Source: an uncultured Coriobacteriaceae bacterium
GTDB lineage: Bacteria; Actinomycetota; Coriobacteriia; Coriobacteriales; Atopobiaceae
Assembly: GCA_900549525.1 (NCBI GenBank)
Contig: UWSJ01000060.1
Span: forward strand, 1-11,748
Reading direction: 5' to 3'
DNA: 11,748 nt
The translations under genes and the position numbers were made by a program. Numbering within the stretch: the first letter of the stretch is position 1; each line of letters opens with the position of its first letter. Of this stretch, positions 6,265 through 11,748 are shown one piece after another. The notes beneath the pieces were generated by a model. It was not told where the DNA came from. It ran no database searches and saw only the letters and a program-made list of their open reading frames with translations.

Positions 6265-6297
6265 GCCTTTAAGAGCGGTGCGGGACACCGGCAAGGC
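6265..6297 (+). promoter_or_regulatory. PyrR-binding RNA hairpin (anti-antiterminator)
   Basis: The leader RNA can form a two-part hairpin. The lower stem GCCTT (6265-6269) pairs with AAGGC (6293-6297). An asymmetric internal loop follows, then an upper stem CGGTG (6276-6280) with CACCG (6286-6290), closed over the pentaloop CGGGA (6281-6285). This matches the layout of known PyrR binding loops, whose terminal loops follow the pattern (A/C)GNGA, with CCTTTAA at the 5' base. Here the loop-closing pair is G-C instead of the usual C-G. By analogy with Bacillus-type pyr attenuation, UMP-bound PyrR would stabilise this hairpin and favour termination. It sits 125 bp before pyrR itself. The fold was made by eye. 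Confidence 0.7.
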
Positions 6298-6369
6298 GAG
6301 GATACGGCTGGGCGCGTCGTGGGCCCGGCTCGCGTGGCTTGGCCGCGTACATCGTGAAGCTCCGTCGGA

Positions 6370-6404
6370 CGTCCCGTGCCGCTTTCCCGGCAGGGGCGAT
6401 TTTT
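6370..6404 (+). terminator. pyr leader attenuator (intrinsic terminator)
   Basis: CCCGTGCCG (6373-6381) pairs with CGGCAGGGG (6388-6396) around a CTTTCC loop with one G-G mismatch. Two further outer pairs (C6370-G6398, G6371-C6397) form if T6372 is bulged. A run of five T follows at 6400-6404. The hairpin ends 6 bp before the pyrR ribosome binding site. Its 5' arm (GTCCCGTGCC, 6371-6380) can instead pair over 10 bp, including two G-U wobbles, with GGTGCGGGAC (6277-6286) in the PyrR hairpin. That is the mutually exclusive antiterminator expected of this control type. Confidence 0.72.
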
Positions 6405-6421
6405 AGTTCGAAGGGAGCCAG

Positions 6422-7090
6422 ATGGGACAGACCCAGCAGCGCGGCGACGGTGTCTCCATGAGCGGGGAGACGCGCCCGGAGCCCAAGGCCACGATCATGG
6501 ACGGCCCGGCGATGCGTCGTGCCCTCACGCGCATCGCGCACGAGGTGATCGAGAACAATCGGGGAGCGCAGAGCCTCGCCGTCGTGGGCATCCTGCGCCG
6601 TGGGGCAAACATCGCCTCCGCGCTCGCCGACGAGATCGAGAAGATCGAGGGCGTACGGCCACCCGTGGGCAAGGTCGACATCAGCTTCTACCGTGACGAC
6701 GTGAGCCGTCGCATGTCCCCCGTGCTGCACCGCACCGAGATTCCCTTTGACGTCGACGGCCGTGACATCATCCTCGTTGACGACGTGCTCTTCTCCGGCC
6801 GTACCGTGCGCGCCGCCCTCGACGCGCTCATCGACTTCGGCCGCCCCGCCACCATCCAGCTCGCCGTCATGGTCGACCGCGGCCACCGCGAGCTTCCCAT
6901 TCGCGCCGACTACGTGGGCAAGAACGTTCCCAGCTCGCACGAGGAGGACGTCCGCGTGCTCGTGAGCGATCTCGACGGCACCGACGCCGTCGAGATCTGG
7001 GACGTCGAGGAGGAGCGCCGCGCTAAGGCCGACGGCCTTCTGGGCGCACGAGCTGCTGCAGGCGGCGCCAAGGGGGGAGAGGCCCGATGA
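6422..7090 (+). CDS. pyrR: bifunctional pyr operon RNA-binding attenuator / uracil phosphoribosyltransferase
   Basis: PyrR senses UMP/UTP against PRPP and controls pyr mRNA by binding leader RNA; many members also convert uracil and PRPP to UMP. The 222-aa product has the PRPP-binding signature IILVDDVLFSGRT (116-128). Other family segments are ILRRGANIA (57-65), the RDDVSRR region (91-97) and DRGHRELPIRADYVGKNVP (152-170). ATG at 6422 is preceded by AAGGGAG (6411-6417). The protein is longer than the roughly 175-190 residues usual for the family: about 22 extra residues at the N-terminus and an Ala/Gly/Arg-rich tail of about 25 at the C-terminus. A start at the ATG at 6458 would remove part of the first extension but lacks a good ribosome binding site. 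It overlaps pyrB by 4 nt (ATGA). The leader attenuator directly upstream fits autoregulation. Confidence 0.95.
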   Translation: MGQTQQRGDGVSMSGETRPEPKATIMDGPAMRRALTRIAHEVIENNRGAQSLAVVGILRRGANIASALADEIEKIEGVRPPVGKVDISFYRDDVSRRMSPVLHRTEIPFDVDGRDIILVDDVLFSGRTVRAALDALIDFGRPATIQLAVMVDRGHRELPIRADYVGKNVPSSHEEDVRVLVSDLDGTDAVEIWDVEEERRAKADGLLGARAAAGGAKGGEAR

Positions 7091-8007
7091 CGCTCTCCGT
7101 TCGCCACCTCATCAACACCACCGAGCTTACGGCCTCCGACATCGCGCAGGTCCTCGACTGCGCACGCACGTTCGAGGAGGTCAACCAGCGGACCATCAAG
7201 AAGGTTCCGGCCCTGCGCGGCCGCACCGTCGTGAACCTGTTCCTCGAGCCGTCGACCCGCACCCGCTCCAGTTTCGAGATCGCCGAGAAGCGCCTCTCGG
7301 CCGACTCGCTCAACGTGCAGGGCTCCAGCTCCAGCGTCTCGAAGGGCGAGTGCCTCGAGGACACCATCAAGACGCTCAGCTCCTACGGCGTCGACCTCTT
7401 CGTCTGCCGTGCGAGAAACGCCGGCACGCCGCAGATGATCACGCGCTACACCGACGCGCACGTCATCAACGCCGGCGACGGCAAGCACGCCCATCCCACG
7501 CAGGCTCTGCTCGACCTTTACACCATGCGCGAGCACTTCGGCCACCTCGAAGGCCTCAAGGTCGCCATCGTGGGAGACCTGCTGCACAGCCGCGTGGTGG
7601 GCTCGCTCGCGCCGGCGCTGCGTACCATGGGCGCCGAGGTGACGCTCGTGGGGCCGCCCACCTTCCAGCTCGCCGACCCCTCGGCCCTGGGCGCCACGGA
7701 GACCTACGACTTCGACTCCGTCATCCCCGACGCCGACGTGGTCTACATGCTGCGCGTGCAGCTCGAGCGCATGGAGGGAGCCACGATCCCCAGCCGCCGC
7801 GAGTACAACCGGCTCTGGGGCCTCACCGACGAGCGTCACGCCCGCATGAAGGAGGGGTCCATCGTCATGCACCCGGGCCCCATGAACCGCGGCATGGAGA
7901 TTGACGCCGGGCCGGCCGACGCCGCCAACTCGTTCGTGACGCGTCAGGTGGCCTCGGGTCTCTACGTGCGCATGGCCGCCATGTACCTGCTGCTAGGAGG
8001 AGAGTAA
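7087..8007 (+). CDS. pyrB: aspartate carbamoyltransferase catalytic subunit
   Basis: This enzyme condenses carbamoyl phosphate with aspartate to carbamoyl-aspartate, the committed step of pyrimidine synthesis, in the cytoplasm. The 306-aa length is standard. The carbamoyl phosphate loop EPSTRTRSSFE (54-64) is intact, followed by the SVSKGE loop (83-88) with its catalytic Lys. HPTQALLD (136-143) and HPGPMNRG (262-269) complete the active site. No pyrI regulatory subunit gene is adjacent, as is usual where PyrR controls the operon. The ATG overlaps the pyrR stop by 4 nt, and GGGGAGAGG upstream serves as the ribosome binding site. Confidence 0.97.
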   Translation: MTLSVRHLINTTELTASDIAQVLDCARTFEEVNQRTIKKVPALRGRTVVNLFLEPSTRTRSSFEIAEKRLSADSLNVQGSSSSVSKGECLEDTIKTLSSYGVDLFVCRARNAGTPQMITRYTDAHVINAGDGKHAHPTQALLDLYTMREHFGHLEGLKVAIVGDLLHSRVVGSLAPALRTMGAEVTLVGPPTFQLADPSALGATETYDFDSVIPDADVVYMLRVQLERMEGATIPSRREYNRLWGLTDERHARMKEGSIVMHPGPMNRGMEIDAGPADAANSFVTRQVASGLYVRMAAMYLLLGGE

Positions 8008-9296
8008 TGCTGCTGATCAAGGGAGCCCGCGTCGTCGACCCGCAGCTGGGCCTCGACGCCGCCCGTGACGTGCTCGTCGACGGCGGGCGCATCGCCGAGG
8101 TTGCCGAACACGTCGAGCCTGCGGAAGGCACCGAGGTCGTGGAGGCGGCGGGCAAGGTGCTCGTGCCGGGCCTCACCGACATTCACGTGCACTTCCGTGA
8201 CCCCGGCTACGAGTACAAGGAGACCATCGAGACGGGCTCGGCCGCCGCTGCCGCCGGTGGCTTCACCGACGTGGCCACGATGCCCAACACCAACCCCGTG
8301 ACCGACACGGGCGAGGGTATTCGCTACCAGCTTGCCAAGGGCGACGCCTGCGGGCTCGTCCACGTGCGCCCCATCGGCGCCTGCACAAAGGGCGAGAAGG
8401 GCGAGCAGCTCGCCGAGATCGGGGACATGGTGGCCGAGGGCGCCTGCATGTTCTCCGACGACGGCCATGGCGTGCAGAGCGCGGGCATGCTCCGCACGGT
8501 CATGGACTACGTGCGGCAGTTCGACAAGGTCGTCGCCTGCCACTGCGAGGTGGACTCGCTCTCCAACCACGGCCAGGTGAACGAAGGCCGTGCGAGCACG
8601 CGCCTGGGGCTCGCGGGGTGGCCGGCTGCCGGTGAGGAGGTCGAGATCGCCCGCGACATCGAGCTTTGTCGCCTTACGGGCTGCGCCCTGCACATCTGCC
8701 ACATCTCGACGGCACGGGGCGCTGCGCTCGTGGCTGCCGCCAAGGCCGAGGGCCTGCCCGTCACGGCCGAGGTGTGCCCCCACCACCTCTTCCTCGACGA
8801 GGACGCCATCGACGACACGTACAACACCAACCTCAAGATGAACCCGCCCCTGCGTACGGCTGCCGACGCAAAGGCCCTGCGCGAGGCGCTCGTGCGCGGT
8901 GACATCGACTGCGTCGTGACCGACCACGCGCCGCACGCGCCGCACGAGAAGGAGCGGGAGTTCGAGCAGGCGCCCTTCGGCGTGGTGGGGCTCGAGACGA
9001 GCCTGCCGCTCATGCTCACGCACCTCGTCAACCCCGGTCGCATGAGCTGGGAGCGCCTCGTCGAGGTCATGTGCGTGAACCCCCGCCGCGTGGCACGGCT
9101 CGACCCCGTGCGCGTCGAGGCGGGCTCCGTGGCCGACCTCACCCTCATCGACCCGGAGCTGCCCGTCGAGGTGACGCCCTCGTTCTTCAAGGGCAAGCAG
9201 CACAACTCCGCCTTCCTCGGTGCCATGCTCTGTGGTCGCGCTACCGACACCTTCGTGGCCGGTCGGCACGTCCTCAAGGCCTGCGAGCTCGCCTAG
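8007..9296 (+). CDS. pyrC: dihydroorotase (class I, amidohydrolase fold)
   Basis: Catalyses the reversible cyclisation of carbamoyl-aspartate to dihydroorotate at a zinc centre. The 429-aa length fits the PyrC class I type, not the shorter E. coli-like type. Zinc and catalytic residues are visible: HVHFRDPG (H60, H62, R64), SDDG (D151/D152), CHCE (H179), CHIS (H232) and TDHAPH (D306). Substrate-binding MPNTNP is at 92-97. The start overlaps the pyrB stop by one base (TAATG), with a perfect AGGAGG (7995-8000) 6 nt upstream, so the junction is coupled but independently well primed. A 54-bp gap follows before pyrK. Confidence 0.97.
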   Translation: MLLIKGARVVDPQLGLDAARDVLVDGGRIAEVAEHVEPAEGTEVVEAAGKVLVPGLTDIHVHFRDPGYEYKETIETGSAAAAAGGFTDVATMPNTNPVTDTGEGIRYQLAKGDACGLVHVRPIGACTKGEKGEQLAEIGDMVAEGACMFSDDGHGVQSAGMLRTVMDYVRQFDKVVACHCEVDSLSNHGQVNEGRASTRLGLAGWPAAGEEVEIARDIELCRLTGCALHICHISTARGAALVAAAKAEGLPVTAEVCPHHLFLDEDAIDDTYNTNLKMNPPLRTAADAKALREALVRGDIDCVVTDHAPHAPHEKEREFEQAPFGVVGLETSLPLMLTHLVNPGRMSWERLVEVMCVNPRRVARLDPVRVEAGSVADLTLIDPELPVEVTPSFFKGKQHNSAFLGAMLCGRATDTFVAGRHVLKACELA

Positions 9297-9350
9297 GACG
9301 AGAAGCGCGGCCAGACCGCCCGTACGTTTCACTGCTTGGAGAGGAGCAGC

Positions 9351-10148
9351 ATGTCCATACCCACGCCCAGCCCGGCGCGCGTGCACGACTTCACCGTCGT
9401 CGACAACGAGCCCGTGGCGCAAGGGGTCTTTCGCCTCACGATCGAGGCGCCCCGGCTTGCCGCGGCCATCCGTCCCGGCCAGTTCATGAGCTTCGCCGTC
9501 CCCGGCGACCGCACGCAGCTCACACGCGTGCCGGTGTCCTTCTCGGACGCCAACGCCGTTCTCGGTACCGTTGAGACGTACTTCGCCGTCGTGGGAGACG
9601 GCACGCGCCGCCTCTCCCAGATGGCAAGCGGCTCCGCGTCCACGGTGCTCGGCCCCGGTGGCAACGGCTGGCACGTGCCCGAGGGCTGCCGTCGCGCGCT
9701 TATCGTGGCGGGCGGAATCGGCATCACGCCCATCGTGGCGGCGGCCAAGATGTTCCAGGACGCGGGTGTTCCCCACGACGCCGTCGTGGGCGCCCTCACG
9801 GCCGGCAAGCTCTGCGGCCTCGACGCGCTCGAGGCGCGCGGCTGCGGCGAGGTGCGCGTCACCACCGACGACGGCACGGCGGGACAGAAGGGCTTCGTGA
9901 CGGCCGAGGTTGAGCCTATGCTCGCCACGGGTTCCTACGACGTGGTGCTCACCTGCGGCCCCGGGCCGATGATGCGCGCGGTAGCGGGTTTGGCCGAGGC
10001 CAAGGGCATCTTCTGCGAGGTCTCCGTGGAGCGCATGATGACCTGCGGGTTTGGCGCGTGCAACACCTGCAACGTCGAGACCGTCGATGGCATGAAGGGC
10101 GTCTGCACCTCAGGCCCCGTGTTTGACTCGAGGAAGGTGGTCTGGTGA
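9351..10148 (+). CDS. pyrK: dihydroorotate dehydrogenase B, electron transfer subunit (FAD and 2Fe-2S)
   Basis: Passes electrons from dihydroorotate oxidation in PyrD to NAD+ through FAD and a [2Fe-2S] cluster. The ATG at 9351 (265 aa) follows GGAGAGGAG (9338-9346); an upstream in-frame TTG at 9336 lies within that site and is rejected. Domains: N-terminal FAD-binding barrel (about 10-105) with PGQFM (42-46) and RVPVSFSD (59-66), then the NAD-binding domain with AGGIGITPIVAAAK (120-133) and TCGPGPMM (201-208). The C-terminal cluster-binding segment has cysteines at 232, 237, 240 and 252 in the PyrK spacing C-x4-C-x2-C-x11-C. The usual FAD-binding RPxS motif reads VPVS with an Arg one position earlier. 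It overlaps pyrD by 4 nt, matching its role as the partner subunit. Confidence 0.95.
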   Translation: MSIPTPSPARVHDFTVVDNEPVAQGVFRLTIEAPRLAAAIRPGQFMSFAVPGDRTQLTRVPVSFSDANAVLGTVETYFAVVGDGTRRLSQMASGSASTVLGPGGNGWHVPEGCRRALIVAGGIGITPIVAAAKMFQDAGVPHDAVVGALTAGKLCGLDALEARGCGEVRVTTDDGTAGQKGFVTAEVEPMLATGSYDVVLTCGPGPMMRAVAGLAEAKGIFCEVSVERMMTCGFGACNTCNVETVDGMKGVCTSGPVFDSRKVVW

Positions 10149-11119
10149 GCGAGGAGCAGACGACGATGAGCGGCGCCGGTTTCGCCGAGGCTGACCAGCC
10201 CCGTGTGTGCATGGCCGTTGACGTGGCCGGCGTGCCCATGAAGAACCCCATCAACACCGCTGCCGGCACCTACGGCTTTGGCTGGCAATACGAGGGCTTC
10301 TACGACGTGAGTCAGCTGGGCGCTATCACCACCAAGGGGTGCGCTGCCGAGCCCTGGCAGGGTAACCCTGCACCCCGGATGACCGAGATATGTTCGGGCA
10401 CCATGAACTCCGTGGGCCTGCAGAACCCCGGAGTGCGCGGCCTGGTGGAGCAGTCCGGCGAGTATCTGCAGGGTCTGCGCGACAAGGGCACGGCCGTGAT
10501 CTGTCAGGTGGCGGGTCACTCCGTGGACGAGTACGTGCGCGCAGTGGAGCTCTTCGAGGAGCTCGCGCCCTTCGCCTCGGCGCTCGAGATCAACATCTCG
10601 TGCCCCAACATTGCGGCGGGCGGCTGCGCCATGGGGTCCACGCCGGACGGGGCGAGCGAGGTCATTCGCGCCGTGCGCGGACGCACCAAGCGGCCGCTCT
10701 TCGTGAAGATGGCTCCGGAGCGCGTGGTCGACGTGGCCCGCGCGCTTGAGGACGCTGGCGCGGACGCGCTCACGCTCATCAACTCCGTCCCGGGTATGGC
10801 CATCAACGTGCACACCCGCAAGAGCAAGTTGTCCCGTCCCACGGGCGGCATGTCCGGCCCCGCCCTGCATCCCATCGCCGTGCGTATGGTGTGGGAGGTC
10901 CATAACGCCGTGAAGCTGCCCATCGTGGGCGTGGGCGGCGTGATGAGCGGGGAGGATGCGGCCGAGTTCATCCTCGCCGGCGCCACGAGCGTGTCGGTGG
11001 GCATGTCCAACCTCGTGGATCCCACGAGTGCCCCGCGCATTCTGGGCGAGCTGACCGAGTGGGCGGAGTCCCAGGGTGTCCGTGACATCAACGAGCTGAT
11101 AGGGGCCTTCGATGGGTAG
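10145..11119 (+). CDS. pyrD: dihydroorotate dehydrogenase B, catalytic subunit (class 1B)
   Basis: FMN enzyme that oxidises dihydroorotate to orotate and hands electrons to PyrK. The 324-aa product has N-terminal NPINTAAGTYGFG (34-46), TTKG (62-65), MNSVGLQNPG (87-96) and NISCPN (150-155). Its base is cysteine 153, the class 1 signature; class 2 enzymes use serine. FMN phosphate-binding segments VGVGGV (261-266) and GATSVSVG (279-286) follow. Class 1B is indicated by the adjacent pyrK. The GTG at 10145 overlaps the pyrK stop (GTGA) and has AGGAAGG 7 nt upstream. An ATG at 10166 with GAGGAG 9 nt upstream would shorten it by 7 residues and cannot be excluded. NAD-linked oxidation suits an anaerobic lifestyle. 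Confidence 0.96.
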   Translation: MSEEQTTMSGAGFAEADQPRVCMAVDVAGVPMKNPINTAAGTYGFGWQYEGFYDVSQLGAITTKGCAAEPWQGNPAPRMTEICSGTMNSVGLQNPGVRGLVEQSGEYLQGLRDKGTAVICQVAGHSVDEYVRAVELFEELAPFASALEINISCPNIAAGGCAMGSTPDGASEVIRAVRGRTKRPLFVKMAPERVVDVARALEDAGADALTLINSVPGMAINVHTRKSKLSRPTGGMSGPALHPIAVRMVWEVHNAVKLPIVGVGGVMSGEDAAEFILAGATSVSVGMSNLVDPTSAPRILGELTEWAESQGVRDINELIGAFDG

Positions 11120-11748
11120 GTTCGACGCGTTGGCACCGCGCGAGCGCATCATGGTGGCGCTCGACTGCGGCATTGACGAGGCTCATACGCTTGCCCATGC
11201 GCTGGAGGGCCACGCGACGTGGCTCAAGGTGGGCGTAACGCTCATCTACGCCGGTGGCCTGCCGCTCGTTCGCGAGCTGCACGAGCGGGGCTTCAAGGTC
11301 TTTGTCGACGCGAAGTTCCATGATATCCCGCATCAGATCGAGGGCGCCGTACGCGCGGCTGCGCTCTCGGGTGCCGACCTCGTGACCGTGCACGGCTGCG
11401 GTGGGCGGGCCATGCTCGAGGCGGCACGGCGCGGGGCGGAGGCCGCGCAGGAGGAGACGGGGCACCGCCCGCTGCTGGCGGCCATCACGGTGCTCACGTC
11501 CATGGACGCCGCGGCGCTCGCCGAGGTGGGCGTGGCGCGGCCTGTCTCCGAGCAGGCGGCTGGCCTTGCCGCGCTCGCCCAGCGCTCTGGCATCGACGGC
11601 GTGGTGTGCTCGCCCCGCGAGGCGCGTGAGATGCGCGGCCTGCTGGGCGGAGACGCGCTCGTCGTGACCCCCGGCGTGCGGCCCACCGGAGCAGTCCTGG
11701 GCGACCAGCGCCGCGTGGCCACGCCGGCCGAGGCCGTCGGGGCGGGGG
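11112..11748 (+). CDS. pyrF: orotidine 5'-phosphate decarboxylase (3' end outside window)
   Basis: Last step of UMP synthesis: decarboxylation of OMP. The frame is open to the end of the window (212 complete codons); family members have about 230-240 residues, so some 20-30 residues are missing. Visible family marks: VALD (15-18), LKVG (38-41), the catalytic DAKFHDIPH (66-74) with the D-x-K-x-x-D charged network (D66, K68, D71), and VVTPGVRP followed by DQRRVATPAEAV near the break. The ATG overlaps the pyrD stop by 8 nt, with AGGGG just upstream, indicating translational coupling. pyrE would be expected downstream, outside the window. Confidence 0.95.
   Translation, partial: MGRFDALAPRERIMVALDCGIDEAHTLAHALEGHATWLKVGVTLIYAGGLPLVRELHERGFKVFVDAKFHDIPHQIEGAVRAAALSGADLVTVHGCGGRAMLEAARRGAEAAQEETGHRPLLAAITVLTSMDAAALAEVGVARPVSEQAAGLAALAQRSGIDGVVCSPREAREMRGLLGGDALVVTPGVRPTGAVLGDQRRVATPAEAVGAG

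Noticed and set aside
7962..9776. 604-codon antisense frame opposite pyrC and pyrK
   Set aside because: It mirrors genes confirmed by catalytic motifs; long antisense frames are expected from strong third-position GC bias, and its His/Val/Arg/Gly-rich product resembles no protein I know.
9935..11173. 412-codon antisense frame opposite pyrD
   Set aside because: Shadow of the pyrK end, pyrD and pyrF start, same GC-bias effect; no start signal or domain recognised.

Overview
The window is about 11.7 kb of GC-rich chromosomal DNA from a bacterium, most likely an anaerobic actinobacterium of the Coriobacteriia (Olsenella/Atopobium/Collinsella type). This placement is inference. It rests on the high GC, the strong C/G bias at third codon positions, the actinobacterial-looking primary sigma factor, and a pyrimidine operon built around PyrR and an NAD-type PyrK/PyrD pair rather than a quinone-linked PyrD. 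No phage, CRISPR, transposase or plasmid gene was found.

Region 1 (1-2627) holds the 3' end of dnaG (primase) and a complete rpoD (primary sigma factor), the classic macromolecular-synthesis pair. A 220-bp gap with three small dyads and a probable rpoD promoter separates them. A strong intrinsic terminator follows rpoD. Region 2 (2628-3426) is non-coding. It contains a symmetric array of four 33-bp repeats (two direct, then two inverted, centred near 2775), an AT-richer stretch with no convincing gene, and a tRNA-Asn(GUU) on the minus strand with its own promoter and terminator. A plus-strand promoter candidate lies in the divergent interval before the next operon. Region 3 (3427-6124) is a three-gene cell-surface glycan module: an ABC-2 type permease, its ATPase (Wzm/Wzt or TagG/TagH type), and a family 2 glycosyltransferase, separated by 12 and 4 bp.

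Region 4 (about 6125-11748, running off the end) is the de novo UMP operon pyrR-pyrB-pyrC-pyrK-pyrD-pyrF. It encodes aspartate transcarbamylase, dihydroorotase, the two-subunit class 1B dihydroorotate dehydrogenase and OMP decarboxylase; pyrE and carAB are not in the window. Most junctions overlap by 1-8 nt, suggesting translational coupling. The 297-bp leader before pyrR contains what looks like a complete PyrR attenuator: a PyrR-type binding hairpin, an intrinsic terminator just before the pyrR ribosome binding site, and a 10-bp alternative helix joining the first hairpin to the 5' arm of the terminator.

The most notable signals are the pyr attenuator and the four-fold symmetric repeat array downstream of rpoD. 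The coding part of the window is otherwise conventional housekeeping and I see no clear new biological system.
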